Assembly (NCBI RefSeq): GCF_009733845.1
Contig: NZ_WNXZ01000005.1
Coordinates: 248,001 to 312,000 of the forward strand
Direction: 5' to 3'
Length of the DNA stretch: 64,000 bases
Origin: Pseudactinotalea terrae
Lineage (GTDB): Bacteria; Actinomycetota; Actinomycetes; Actinomycetales; Beutenbergiaceae
In this document: positions 36,124 through 44,554 of the stretch, piece by piece
Numbering within the stretch: the first letter of the stretch is position 1
How the letters are laid out: every line of letters begins with the position of its first letter
Translations under genes and position numbers: made by a program
The notes under the pieces: model-generated
The model's input: the letters and a program-made list of their open reading frames with translations, nothing else
What the model was told of the DNA's origin: nothing
Database searches by the model: none

Positions 36124-36782
36124 GACAACTCTCCTGTGCTTCTGATGCGTGAGGTCGCACTGGCTCCGCGCCAGAGCCAGCCGGCCAGCAGGTCGACCAT
36201 CTGTTCGGCGCTGAGGCGGTTCTCGGGTTGGGTGTTCAGCCAGCGTTCGCCCGCGCCGCGGACGAAACCGACCATGCCGTCGGCCCACAGCCCGGCGAGT
36301 CGACCATCGGCATCAGCCGTGCCGAGGATCTCGCCGAGAGGGACAGCCACGGCCTCCGCGACCGTGGACAGGAACGTCGACATCGTGGCGCCGCCGGGCT
36401 GCGCGGTGACGAACCGGTAGACGTTGGGCGAGCGCGTCAGCGTGCTGACGTAGATCTCGACCATCGAACGCATGCGCTCCTGCGCCGTGCCCTCGGCGCG
36501 GGAGGCGGCGGCCAGCGCATCCGCGATCTCGTCGAGGACGTCCTGCCCGACGGCGGCCTGCAGGCCGGACTTGTCCGTGAAGTACCGATAGACGATCGAC
36601 TTGCTCGTCCCCATGGCCGACGCCATCTCGTCCATCGAGAGCTCGGGCCCGCTGCGGTGCACGGCCTTGCGCGCGGCGCGGCTCAGCTCGGCCCGGCGCT
36701 GCTCCCGGTGCGCCTCCCAGCGCGTGGAGCGGCCGTCGGCGGCGTCTGCGCGGTCGAGATCGTCGGACGTGATCGGGGTCAC
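36120..36782 (-). CDS. TetR family regulator of the fatty-acid oxidation locus
   Basis: This 220-residue protein starts with GTG. The HTH reads SMDEMASAMGTSKSIVYRYF after a 40-residue charged N-terminal extension, and a helical ligand domain follows. It is coupled to the acyl-CoA oxidase gene by a 4-base overlap and divergent from the thiolase operon with 89 bases between starts. That gap contains an inverted repeat (36801-36819), so it likely represses both directions in response to an acyl-CoA or fatty acid, like other FadR-type TetR proteins. The ligand is inferred from context only. Confidence 0.9.
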   Translation of the reverse strand: MTPITSDDLDRADAADGRSTRWEAHREQRRAELSRAARKAVHRSGPELSMDEMASAMGTSKSIVYRYFTDKSGLQAAVGQDVLDEIADALAAASRAEGTAQERMRSMVEIYVSTLTRSPNVYRFVTAQPGGATMSTFLSTVAEAVAVPLGEILGTADADGRLAGLWADGMVGFVRGAGERWLNTQPENRLSAEQMVDLLAGWLWRGASATSRIRSTGELS

Positions 36783-36800
36783 GGACTCAGAGTATCAGGT

Positions 36801-36819
36801 ACTGTAGGTCTCAGACAGT
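36801..36819. promoter_or_regulatory. Candidate TetR operator in the divergent promoter region
   Basis: ACTGT (36801-36805) and ACAGT (36815-36819) form an inverted repeat with 9 bases between, centred in the 89-base gap between the TetR gene and the thiolase operon. The position suits autorepression and control of the thiolase operon. Confidence 0.45.
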
Positions 36820-36871
36820 TCCGCACGTCGGTCCGGCCGGCGATGACCACAGCCACACGAGGCGAGGTTCG

Positions 36872-38230
36872 ATGAGCAAGCGCAACGGGGCGAGCCAGTC
36901 CCAGCCCAGCACCCAGTCCAGCCCGACCCCCCAGACCCGGCGCGCCGCCGTCGTCGGCGCCAACAGACTTCCCTTCGGCAAGGCGGGCGGGACGTACTCG
37001 TCCGCGTCCAACCTCGACATGCTGACGGCGGCCCTCTCGGGCCTCGTGGCGCGCTACGGGCTCGCCGGCGAGCGGCTCGGCGAGGTCACCGCCGGAGCGG
37101 TGCTCAAGCACTCCCGCGACTTCAACCTCACGCGTGAGGCGGTCCTGGGTGCGAGCCTGTCGGCGCAGACGCCGGCCTCCGACGTCCAGCGCGCCTGCGG
37201 GACCAGCCTCGAGTCCACCTGGTCGGTCGCGAACAAGATCGCGCTCGGGCAGATCGACTCCGGGATCGCCGGCGGCACGGACTCGACCTCGGACGCGCCG
37301 ATCGTGGTGAGCGACCGGTTGCGCCGCACGCTGATCAAGCTCTCGCGGGCGAAGACCGTGCCGCAGCGGCTGCAGCTGCTCGCCGGGCTCCGCCCCGGCG
37401 ATCTGGTGCCGGTCGCGCCCGATGTCGCGGAGCCGCGCACCGGGTTGTCGATGGGTGAGCATCAGGCGCTGACCACGCGGCAGTGGGGCATCACGCGCGA
37501 GGCGCAGGACGAGATCGCGCTGGCCTCGCACCACAACCTCGCCGCTGCGTACGACCGGGGCTTCTTCGACGACCTGCTCACCCCGTACCGGGGGCTCACG
37601 CGCGACGAGTCGCTGCGCGCCGACACCTCCGCCGACAAGCTGACGAAGCTGAAGCCGGTGTTCGGGCTCAAGGGCGGCGACGGCGCGAAGGCGACCATGA
37701 CGGCCGGCAACTCGACGCCGCTCTCCGACGGCGCCGCCACCGTGCTGCTCGCCTCCGACGAATGGGCCGCCGAGCGCGGACTGCCGGTGCTGGCGCACGT
37801 GGTCGACGCCGAGGCCGCCGCGGTGGACTTCGTGCGTGGCGAGGACGGGCTGCTGATGGGTGGTGCCTACGCGGTGCCGCGCCTGCTGCACCGCAACGGC
37901 CTCACGCTCGACGACTTCGCCTTCCTCGAGATCCACGAGGCGTTCGCCTCGACCGTGCTGACGACGATCGCGGCCTGGGCCGACGAGGACTGGTCGCAGC
38001 GCAAGGTCGGGCTGCCCGCGATCGGGGAGATCGATCGCAGCCGGCTCAACGTGACCGGCTCCTCGCTGGCCGCCGGCCACCCGTTCGCCGCGACCGGTGC
38101 GCGGATCGTCGGCACGCTCGCGAAGCTGCTCGCCGAGAAGAAGGCCACGCAGGGCGAGGGACCGGTGCGCGGGCTCATCTCCGTGTGCGCCGCCGGCGGC
38201 CAGGCTGTCGCGATGATCCTGGAGGCGTGA
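36872..38230 (+). CDS. Acetyl-CoA C-acyltransferase (thiolase)
   Basis: This 452-residue protein carries the thiolase triad. The nucleophilic Cys is in DVQRACGTSLESTWSVANKI, His in AFLEIHEAFASTVL, and the second Cys in ISVCAAGGQAVAMIL; GHPFAATGARI holds another conserved His. The 20-residue Ser/Gln/Pro-rich N-terminus (GASQSQPSTQSSPTP) is likely disordered. It cleaves 3-ketoacyl-CoA with CoA, the last step of beta-oxidation. It resembles the FadI-like thiolase that in mycobacteria and relatives sits with FabG4 and a MaoC protein, exactly as here. fabG follows after 3 bases. Confidence 0.95.
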   Translation: MSKRNGASQSQPSTQSSPTPQTRRAAVVGANRLPFGKAGGTYSSASNLDMLTAALSGLVARYGLAGERLGEVTAGAVLKHSRDFNLTREAVLGASLSAQTPASDVQRACGTSLESTWSVANKIALGQIDSGIAGGTDSTSDAPIVVSDRLRRTLIKLSRAKTVPQRLQLLAGLRPGDLVPVAPDVAEPRTGLSMGEHQALTTRQWGITREAQDEIALASHHNLAAAYDRGFFDDLLTPYRGLTRDESLRADTSADKLTKLKPVFGLKGGDGAKATMTAGNSTPLSDGAATVLLASDEWAAERGLPVLAHVVDAEAAAVDFVRGEDGLLMGGAYAVPRLLHRNGLTLDDFAFLEIHEAFASTVLTTIAAWADEDWSQRKVGLPAIGEIDRSRLNVTGSSLAAGHPFAATGARIVGTLAKLLAEKKATQGEGPVRGLISVCAAGGQAVAMILEA

Positions 38231-38233
38231 TCC

Positions 38234-39586
38234 ATGGCTGCTGATACCTACCTGGAGCTCGTCAACTCCGGCTTCACCAAGCAGCTCGCGAAGAAGCTCG
38301 GCCTGCCGCGCCCGGCGAAGCTGCGCCGCACCGACCCCCGGCACGTGGACCGCCCGCTCGCCGCAGGACCGGTGGTCGTGCTCGGGGAAGGATCCGACGC
38401 CGATGCGCTCGCCAACGCCCTGCTCGACTGGGATGTCGACGTCCGGCGGCACGTGACGATCGGCACGAAGGTCGGCGCGATCGTGGTGGTGCTGACCGAC
38501 ATCGTCGACCCGGTGCAGGCGAGCCAGCGGGTGCTCGCGACCGCGGGGATGCTGCGCGACCTGGTCCCGAGCGGGCGGGTGATCTCGGTGTCGCGATCGG
38601 TCGGCGAGGGCGATCCGCCGGCGGTGGCCGCAGCGCGTGCCGGGGTCGACGGGCTCGTGCGCTCGCTCGGCAAGGAGCTGCGCGCCGGAGCCACGGCCAA
38701 CGGCGTGGTGCTCGAGGACGGCGTCGCGATCGACGGCGTGAGCGTGCTCGGCGCGATCCGCTTCTTCCTCTCCGCCCGCAGCGCCTATGTGGACGGCCAG
38801 CTGCTGGCCGTCGGCGACGGCGGCCGCGCACCCGCGGACTGGACCCGACCGCTCGAGGGTCAGGTCGCCGTCGTCACCGGCGCCGCTCGTGGCATCGGGG
38901 CGGCGATCGCGCGGGTGCTGCACCGCGACGGCGCGACCGTGATCGGGGTGGACATGCCGGCCTCCGGTGAGTCGCTCAGCACGGTGATGAACGAGGTCTC
39001 GGGCGTCGCGCTGCAGCTCGACATCACCGCCGACGACGCCGCCTTCAGGATCATGGAGCTCGCTCGCTCGCGCTTCGGGCGGCTCGACCTCGTGGTCCAC
39101 AACGCCGGCATCACGCGCGACAAGCTGCTCGCGAACATGACGCCCGAGCGGTGGGACTCGGTGATCGCCGTCAACATCGCGGCGCAGCTGACGATGAACG
39201 AGGCCTTCATGGCGGCCGAGGGCCTCTCGCCCGACGGCCTCCACCTCGTCTCGCTCGCCTCGACCTCCGGGATCGCCGGCAACCGCGGCCAGACCAACTA
39301 CGCGTTCTCCAAGGCCGGAGTCATCGGGGCCACCCAGGCACTCGGCCGCGAGCTCGCACCGTCGGGCGGCACGGCCAACGCCGTCGCCCCCGGCTTCATC
39401 GAGACCGACATGACCGCCTCGATCCCGCCGGTGACCAGGCAGGTCGCGCGGCGGCTGAGCTCCTTGCAGCAGGGCGGGCTCCCGGTGGACGTGGCCGAGG
39501 CGATCGCGTTCCTCGCCTCCCCGCAGGCCGGTGGCGTCAACGGCCAGGTGCTGCGGGTGTGCGGGCAGAACATGGTCGGTCGCTGA
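38234..39586 (+). CDS. High-molecular-weight 3-oxoacyl reductase (FabG4-type)
   Basis: This 450-residue protein is twice the size of ordinary FabG. An N-terminal degenerate Rossmann-like half (about 1-205) precedes the active SDR half. The active half contains VAVVTGAARGIGAAIARVL (cofactor), VVHNAGITRDKLL, and the Ser-Tyr-Lys set in LVSLASTSGIAGNRGQTNYA followed by FSKAG. Such proteins reduce 3-oxoacyl-CoA or -ACP, or oxidise the hydroxyacyl-CoA in reverse. The next gene starts inside its stop codon (TGATG, one shared base). It works with the thiolase and MaoC protein. Confidence 0.94.
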   Translation: MAADTYLELVNSGFTKQLAKKLGLPRPAKLRRTDPRHVDRPLAAGPVVVLGEGSDADALANALLDWDVDVRRHVTIGTKVGAIVVVLTDIVDPVQASQRVLATAGMLRDLVPSGRVISVSRSVGEGDPPAVAAARAGVDGLVRSLGKELRAGATANGVVLEDGVAIDGVSVLGAIRFFLSARSAYVDGQLLAVGDGGRAPADWTRPLEGQVAVVTGAARGIGAAIARVLHRDGATVIGVDMPASGESLSTVMNEVSGVALQLDITADDAAFRIMELARSRFGRLDLVVHNAGITRDKLLANMTPERWDSVIAVNIAAQLTMNEAFMAAEGLSPDGLHLVSLASTSGIAGNRGQTNYAFSKAGVIGATQALGRELAPSGGTANAVAPGFIETDMTASIPPVTRQVARRLSSLQQGGLPVDVAEAIAFLASPQAGGVNGQVLRVCGQNMVGR

Positions 39587-40473
39587 TGGCCGACATGACG
39601 GAGGTCCGCCTCACACAGGTTCCCAGCCTCGGGTCCCTCTACGCGCAGGCGCTCGGGCGGTTGGCACAGACCGTCATGGCGATGCGTCCGGCGACGGCGC
39701 TGCCCCAGGTGCGGTACGTCGTCGACGGCGTGCACGCCGACGCCGACCAGCTCGCCGCCTACCAGCAGCTGCTGGGCGAGCCCGGCACCGATGTGCTGCC
39801 CGCCGGGTACGTGCACGTGCTGGCCTTCCCCGTCGCGATGGCCGTGATGGCGCGCGCGGACTTCCCCCTGCCCCTGCTGGGGATGGTGCACCTCGCGAAC
39901 ACGGTCGAGCAGCGTTCGCCTGGGCGTCTGGGCGATCGCCTCGACGTCCGCGCCTGGGCCGAGGGGCTGCGTGCGCACCGCGTCGGCACGCAGGTCGACC
40001 TCGTGACAGAGGTCAGCCGCGAAGGCGAGATCCTCTGGCGCGGTGTCAGCACGTATCTGGCCAAGGGCAAGAAGCTCGCGAGCGCCGCGCCGGGCGAGCC
40101 GGGCGAACGCCCCGAGGCCGCGCTCCCTCCGGTGACGGGGCAGTGGAAGCTGCGCGCCGACGTCGGGCGTCGGTACGCAGCGGTCTCGGGCGATCGGAAC
40201 CCGATCCATCTCTCGGCGCTGACCGCGAAGCTGTTCGGCTTCCCTCGCGCGATCGCGCACGGGATGTACACGGCCTCGCGCGCGCTCGCCACGGTCGGCG
40301 CGCCTGGCGATGAGGCGTTCCGGTGGAACGTGGAGTTCGGGAAGCCGGTGCTGCTCCCCGGCACGGTGACGTTCGGCCTCGCGCCCGCCGAGGGTGGCGG
40401 GCACACGTACGCCGGGTGGGATGCCAGGAGCGGGAAGGTCTACTTCACAGGCTCGGTCATCGCCACCTCGTGA
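39586..40473 (+). CDS. MaoC-family (hot-dog) acyl dehydratase
   Basis: This 295-residue protein has a double hot-dog layout. The C-terminal half carries the hydratase motif YAAVSGDRNPIHLSALTAKL and FPRAIAHGMYTASRAL, with the catalytic Asp and His of (R)-specific enoyl hydratases. The N-terminal half is degenerate. It hydrates trans-2-enoyl-CoA or dehydrates the hydroxyacyl ester. ATG at 39586 overlaps the fabG stop by one base. It is the last gene of the thiolase-fabG-maoC operon. Confidence 0.92.
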   Translation: MADMTEVRLTQVPSLGSLYAQALGRLAQTVMAMRPATALPQVRYVVDGVHADADQLAAYQQLLGEPGTDVLPAGYVHVLAFPVAMAVMARADFPLPLLGMVHLANTVEQRSPGRLGDRLDVRAWAEGLRAHRVGTQVDLVTEVSREGEILWRGVSTYLAKGKKLASAAPGEPGERPEAALPPVTGQWKLRADVGRRYAAVSGDRNPIHLSALTAKLFGFPRAIAHGMYTASRALATVGAPGDEAFRWNVEFGKPVLLPGTVTFGLAPAEGGGHTYAGWDARSGKVYFTGSVIATS

Positions 40474-40637
40474 CCGCGCCCCGCCTCACCGCCTCACCCG
40501 CCCGACCAGCCGCCTCACCCACCTGACCCACACCGCCGGGAAAGCGTTCTGGGGACTCCTCGGTCCAATCGGTGGACCGCCCTCACCCCAGAGCGGCGCG
40601 ACCCCTCCGCATCCCCTGCCCAACTGCAACTCTGGCA

Positions 40638-40692
40638 TTGCACATTGATGGACAAGGGGCTACCGTTGCTGCAACCTACTAGTTGCAGTTGG
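40638..40692 (+). promoter_or_regulatory. Promoter with ArsR-type operator for the SRPBCC-arsR pair
   Basis: TTGCAC (40638-40643) and TACCGT (40661-40666) form -35 and -10 elements with 17-base spacing. Just downstream, TGCAAC-CTACTA-GTTGCA (40670-40687) is a perfect 6-bp-arm palindrome over the expected start site. CCAACTGCAACT (40620-40631) is the exact complement of AGTTGCAGTTGG (40681-40692). This suits autorepression by the ArsR protein encoded downstream. Confidence 0.6.
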
Positions 40693-40700
40693 AGAGTCGC

Positions 40701-41625
40701 ATGAGCCAGGCACAGATCGACATCGAGACCAGCACGGTGAGCCGCACGCTCCGGATCGAGGCACCGCCCGTGCTCGTCTGGGCGGCGCTCACCGCCCCCG
40801 AGCAGATCGACCAGTGGTTCGGCCAGCGCGCCGAGTTCCCCGACGGCGTCCACCTGGGCGCCGAGGGCTCGTTCGGCTGGACCGACCACGGTGACTTCCC
40901 CGCACGCATCGAGGCGTACGAGCCGCACACCCGGTTTGCGTTCGCCTGGGGTACGCCGGGCGAACCGATCCGCGACGACAACTCGACCACCGCGACCTTC
41001 ACGTTGACCGCCGAGGGCGGGGCCACCGTGCTCACCGTCGTCGAGACTGGTTTCGACACCCTGGCGCCCGACGACGTCAAGCGGCGCGCGGCCATGGCGG
41101 ACAACGCGCAGGGGTGGACCGCGGAGCTCGACGAGCTGAGCGCGTACGTGACATCGCTGCCCGAGGGGCGCACCGCCGTCGGGGACCTCGAGGCTGGCAC
41201 GATCACGCGCACGATCCTCGTGGAGGCCGATCAGGCCACGACGTGGTCCGCGCTCACCACGCTGGAGTCGATCGGTGCCTGGTGGGGGCACCCGGCGGAC
41301 TTCCCCGACGGCGTCCGGCCGGGTTCGCTCGGCACGTTCGAGTGGGTGGGCCACGGGTCGTTCCCCGTGCTGATCGACACCGCCGACGAGCCGAGCCGGT
41401 TCGCTCTCACCTGGGGCCGAGCTGGGCGAGACCACCCCCGGGGCCACCGCGACCAAGGTCACCTTCACGCTCACCAGCGCCGGCGACCAGACCCTGCTGA
41501 CGGTCGTGGAGACCGGCTTCGAGAACCGCGAGGCGGCAGCCCGCCGGGCGGCGATGGAGGGCAACGTCGAGGGATGGAACCTCGTGCTCGACTCGTTCGC
41601 GCGGTTCGTCGAGGGGCGGTCATGA
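40701..41625 (+). pseudogene. SRPBCC (AHSA1-like) double-domain protein gene with one-base frameshift
   Basis: The first domain (about residues 1-150) reads cleanly: RTLRIEAPPVLVWAALTAPE, then RFAFAWGTPGEPIRDDNSTT. A second similar domain begins at about 165 (GTITRTILVEADQATTWSAL) and reaches RFALTWG. At the GGGG run 41413-41416 the frame must shift by one to continue with ELGETTPGATATKVTFTLTS, then ETGFENREAAARRAAMEGNV to TGA at 41623-41625. Removing one G restores about 307 residues. As written, the first frame stays open and runs into the ArsR gene, giving a 420-residue fusion with a nonsense linker. Either a real mutation or a sequencing error in a homopolymer. AHSA1-like proteins bind hydrophobic ligands; ArsR-SRPBCC pairs are common. 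Confidence 0.75.
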
Positions 41626-41963
41626 CCTCCTCGGTGGAGCTGGCCGAGGTCACCAGCATGTGTGGCGCCCTGGCCGATGAGTCACGGTGGCAGATCCTGC
41701 GCCTCATCGGTGAGGAGGCGCTCTCGGCGAGCGAGCTGGCCGAGCGCATGCCGATCAGCCGACAGGCGATCGCGCGGCACCTCGGCGTGCTCGCCGACGC
41801 CGGTCTGGCCGAGCCCGAGCACGCAGGCAAACAGCTGCGCTACCGGGCCATCGGCGGCCGGCTCAGCGAGCTCGCCGGGCACCTCGAGACCATCGGCCGT
41901 GGCTGGGACCGCCGCCTCGAGCGCATCAAGACGATCGCCGAGCGCGCCGCAGCAGACGACTGA
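41622..41963 (+). CDS. ArsR-family transcriptional regulator
   Basis: This 113-residue winged-helix protein has MCGALADESRWQILRLIGEE, recognition helix SASELAERMPISRQAIARHL and wing AGLAEPEHAGKQLRYRAIGG. There are no metal-binding cysteines, so it belongs to the non-metal ArsR group that accompanies SRPBCC proteins. The ATG overlaps the restored stop of the SRPBCC gene (ATGA). Because of the frameshift upstream, the regulator frame is also open to 40701. It probably represses the promoter at 40638-40692. Confidence 0.92.
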   Translation: MTSSVELAEVTSMCGALADESRWQILRLIGEEALSASELAERMPISRQAIARHLGVLADAGLAEPEHAGKQLRYRAIGGRLSELAGHLETIGRGWDRRLERIKTIAERAAADD

Positions 41964-42012
41964 CCCCGCGCCGCCGCTGCGCAGGTCGGGTGCGGAGGGC
42001 GGGGCGGCGATG

Positions 42013-42489
42013 TCAGCGGACGCTGTCGACACCGAGGTTCGCGAGGGCGTCGGCGCGCTCGTTGCCGGGGTCGCCGGCGTGGCCCTTGACCCAGATCCAC
42101 ATCACCTCGTGGCGTTCGACCTGCACCTCGAGCTCGCGCCACAGGTCGGCGTTCTTGACCGGCTTCTTGTCGGCGGTGCGCCAGCCGTTGCGCTTCCAGC
42201 CGTGAATCCACTTCTGCATGCCGTTCATCACGTACGCAGAGTCGACGTGCAGCTTCACCGCGCAGGGCCGCTTCAGCGCACCGAGCCCCTCGATGACCGC
42301 CTGCAGCTCCATGCGGTTGTTGGTGGTGCTCGCGTCGCCGCCGTAGAGCTCCTTCTCGACGCCGTCCCACCGGATCAGCGCGCCCCAGCCACCTGGTCCG
42401 GGGTTGCCCTTGCACGCGCCATCGGTCCACATCTCGACGCTGTCGAGGCCACCCTGGCCAGCAGCCGGGTCGGGATCGTGCTTCGTCAC
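42013..42489 (-). CDS. rnhA: Ribonuclease HI
   Basis: This 158-residue protein cuts the RNA strand of RNA-DNA hybrids. The catalytic carboxylates are visible: [17 protein letters not shown] (Asp), [15 protein letters not shown] (Glu), [16 protein letters not shown] (Asp) and [17 protein letters not shown] (His loop and last Asp). The basic handle [19 protein letters not shown] is of the E. coli kind. The start overlaps the purQ stop by 4 bases, so it rides on the purine operon. Confidence 0.96.
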   Translation of the reverse strand: MTKHDPDPAAGQGGLDSVEMWTDGACKGNPGPGGWGALIRWDGVEKELYGGDASTTNNRMELQAVIEGLGALKRPCAVKLHVDSAYVMNGMQKWIHGWKRNGWRTADKKPVKNADLWRELEVQVERHEVMWIWVKGHAGDPGNERADALANLGVDSVR

Positions 42490-43211
42490 GCGGTCGCGAG
42501 AGTGGCAGCGATCGCGGAGCTGAAGAACCGCAGCCCGTCGGTGCCGGGGCCGAAGCCCTGCTCGGTCGCGTGCTCGGGGTGCGGCATCAGGCCGACGACG
42601 TTGCCTCGCGCATTGGTGATCCCGGCGATGTCACGGCGCGAGCCGTTCGGGTTGCCACCCGCCCGGGGGTTCCGCCCCCGTGTGCCCCCGTCGGAGCTGT
42701 CGGCGACGTAGCGGAACACCACGCGCCCCTCGCCCTCGAGCTCGTCGAGGGTGCGCTCGTCGGCGATGAACTGGCCGTCCTGGTTCTTGAGGGGCACCAC
42801 GATCTCCTCGCCGGCACCGAACTGGTGGGTCCAGGCGGTGTCGGCGTTCTCGACGCGCAAGGTCTGGTCCTTGCACACGAAGTGCAGGTGCTCGTTCTTC
42901 ACCATGGCGCCGGCCAGCAGGTGCGACTCGCACAGGATCTGGAAGCCGTTGCAGATGCCGAGCACCGGCATCCCGCCGTTGGCGGCATCGGTGATGCTGG
43001 CCATCATCGGCGCGAACCGGGAGATCGCGCCGGCGCGCAGGTAGTCGCCATAGGAGAAGCCACCGGGCAGCACCACCGCGTCGACACCGGCGAGGTCGGA
43101 GTCCGCGTGCCACAGCCGCACCGGCTCGCCACCGGCGAGCCGGATCGCGCGGGCGGCATCCCGGTCGTCGAGCGAGCCGGGGAACGTGACGACCCCGACG
43201 CGGGCGGTCAT
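42486..43211 (-). CDS. purQ: Phosphoribosylformylglycinamidine synthase, glutaminase subunit
   Basis: This 241-residue class I glutamine amidotransferase supplies ammonia to PurL. Motifs are [35 protein letters not shown], the nucleophile Cys in [13 protein letters not shown], and the His-Glu pair in [14 protein letters not shown]. It is about 15 residues longer than usual because of an insert, [14 protein letters not shown], just before the conserved NPNGS segment. In DNA the insert contains a GC hairpin at 42664-42680. The start overlaps purS by 4 bases. The active-site residues are intact, so it should be functional. Confidence 0.95.
   Translation of the reverse strand: MTARVGVVTFPGSLDDRDAARAIRLAGGEPVRLWHADSDLAGVDAVVLPGGFSYGDYLRAGAISRFAPMMASITDAANGGMPVLGICNGFQILCESHLLAGAMVKNEHLHFVCKDQTLRVENADTAWTHQFGAGEEIVVPLKNQDGQFIADERTLDELEGEGRVVFRYVADSSDGGTRGRNPRAGGNPNGSRRDIAGITNARGNVVGLMPHPEHATEQGFGPGTDGLRFFSSAIAATLATA
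42664..42680. repeat. Palindrome inside the purQ insertion
   Basis: CGGGGG (42664-42669) and CCCCCG (42675-42680) flank TTCCG. It sits within the stretch encoding the extra residues of PurQ, which fits an in-frame palindromic insertion. Confidence 0.5.
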
Positions 43212-43462
43212 GCCGACTCCTGGACGTGGACCGACACGACATCCTCGATCACCGGGTTGCTGAGGACCTCAGCGGCAGCCGTGCGTGCCTGCTCCAGCAC
43301 CTCCTCGGTCACCTCGCCCTCGACCTCGAGCTCGAACCGCTTGCCCTGGCGGACCGAGGCGAAGGAGGTGAAGCCGAGCCGCGGCAGCGCACCGGCGACC
43401 GCCTTGCCCTGGGGGTCCAGGATCTCCGGCTTGGGCATGACCTCGACGATCACTGTGGCCAC
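43208..43462 (-). CDS. purS: Phosphoribosylformylglycinamidine synthase, PurS subunit
   Basis: This 84-residue protein starts [19 protein letters not shown] and contains [13 protein letters not shown], the usual PurS pattern. It forms the bridge between PurL and PurQ. It starts with GTG at 43462 and overlaps purQ by 4 bases. The lacI-type gene ends 42 bases upstream on the same strand, so purC-lacI-purS-purQ-rnhA can form one transcript. Confidence 0.95.
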   Translation of the reverse strand: MATVIVEVMPKPEILDPQGKAVAGALPRLGFTSFASVRQGKRFELEVEGEVTEEVLEQARTAAAEVLSNPVIEDVVSVHVQESA

Positions 43463-43504
43463 GGGTGTACTCCTCGACTCGCACGTCTTCGACCGACCTG
43501 CAGC

Positions 43505-44551
43505 CTATCTTTCGACAGCGCGAGTGCTCTCCCGCACCACAATATCTGGACGGGGCACGCACAGGCGAGCCCCGCCGTCGGGAGCTTGCTCGAGCTGAGC
43601 GAGCAGCATCGAGCAGACCGCATCCGCGATCTCCTCGTTCCCGGGCTCGATCGTCGACAGCGAGGGCACCGCGAACCTGCTGCTCGGGAGGTTGTCGAAA
43701 CCGATGACCGAGACCTGCTCCGGGACCGCGATCCCCCGGTCGATCAGCGCCCGCAGCGCCCCGTACGCCGCCGAATCGGTGAGGGCGAACACGCCGTCGG
43801 GGACCACGCCGCGGTCCAGCAGCGCGCCCAGTGCCTCCCACCCCTCCTCGGCGGCGAGCCCGCAGTCCACGATCAGATCCGGGTCGACATCGATGCCGCG
43901 CGCCTCGAGCGCTTCCCGGTAGCCGCGCACCCGCAGCTCCTGCGCCGACTCGTGCGGACCCTCGAAGCCGCCGAGGGCGACGATCGAGCGAGCACCGCCG
44001 TCGAGGAGATGCTCGACTGCGAGCCGGGCACCGCCGACGTTGTCCATGCGGACGTGATGGAAGCGGTCGCTCACGGCGCGCTCCCCCACCAGCACGAGGG
44101 GCTTGTCCGGCTGCAGCAGCTCCAGGTCGTCGACCTCGCCCGCCGCGAGCGCGAGCACGAGCGCGTCGTAGCTGTCGAGGTGGCTGGCCGCGAGCGAGTC
44201 CAGCTCACCCGTGAGCTCGCCGCCCGTGCTCTCGACGGCGAGCCGGTACCCCCGCGCGCGCAGCCGGCGGCCGAGACGCGCCGCCAGCGCGCCGAAGTAC
44301 TCGGTGCCGAGCCCGGGCACCGCGAACCCGATCACCCCGGTGCGGCCACGGCGCAGCGACCGTGCTGTCGGGTTCACGCGGTACCCGAGCTCGGCGATCG
44401 CGGCCAGCACCCGCTCACGCGTCGTCTCGCCCACGCGCGCGGAGCGGCCGTTGATGACGTTGGACACGGTCATCGTGGAGACGCCGGCGGCGGCCGCGAC
44501 GTCGTGCATCGTCGCGCTCTTCGTCCGCTGCCCTCGATCCGCTCCTGCCAT
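43505..44551 (-). CDS. LacI-family transcriptional regulator within the purine operon
   Basis: This 348-residue protein has an N-terminal HTH, TMHDVAAAAGVSTMTVSNVI, a hinge region NPTARSLRRGRTGVIGFAVP and a periplasmic-binding-protein-like ligand domain (PDGVFALTDSAAYGALRALI, then VSVIGFDNLPSSRFAVPSLS). It lies 3 bases after the purC stop and 42 bases before purS, all on the same strand. LacI proteins usually sense sugars; E. coli PurR is the well-known exception, sensing purines. Position suggests a purine link, but ligand residues cannot be judged from sequence alone. Confidence 0.92.
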   Translation of the reverse strand: MAGADRGQRTKSATMHDVAAAAGVSTMTVSNVINGRSARVGETTRERVLAAIAELGYRVNPTARSLRRGRTGVIGFAVPGLGTEYFGALAARLGRRLRARGYRLAVESTGGELTGELDSLAASHLDSYDALVLALAAGEVDDLELLQPDKPLVLVGERAVSDRFHHVRMDNVGGARLAVEHLLDGGARSIVALGGFEGPHESAQELRVRGYREALEARGIDVDPDLIVDCGLAAEEGWEALGALLDRGVVPDGVFALTDSAAYGALRALIDRGIAVPEQVSVIGFDNLPSSRFAVPSLSTIEPGNEEIADAVCSMLLAQLEQAPDGGARLCVPRPDIVVRESTRAVER

Positions 44552-44554
44552 CGG

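Noticed and set aside
36779..39244. An 821-codon open frame on the minus strand opposite the thiolase and fabG genes
   Set aside because: Composition is Arg/His/Gly/Val-rich with no fold-like pattern, and the plus strand encodes recognisable enzymes with intact active sites. It is an antisense by-product of high GC.
41401..41430. Programmed ribosomal frameshift in the SRPBCC gene
   Set aside because: There is no slippery heptamer with a downstream structure of the known type; a plain one-base indel in a G run is simpler.
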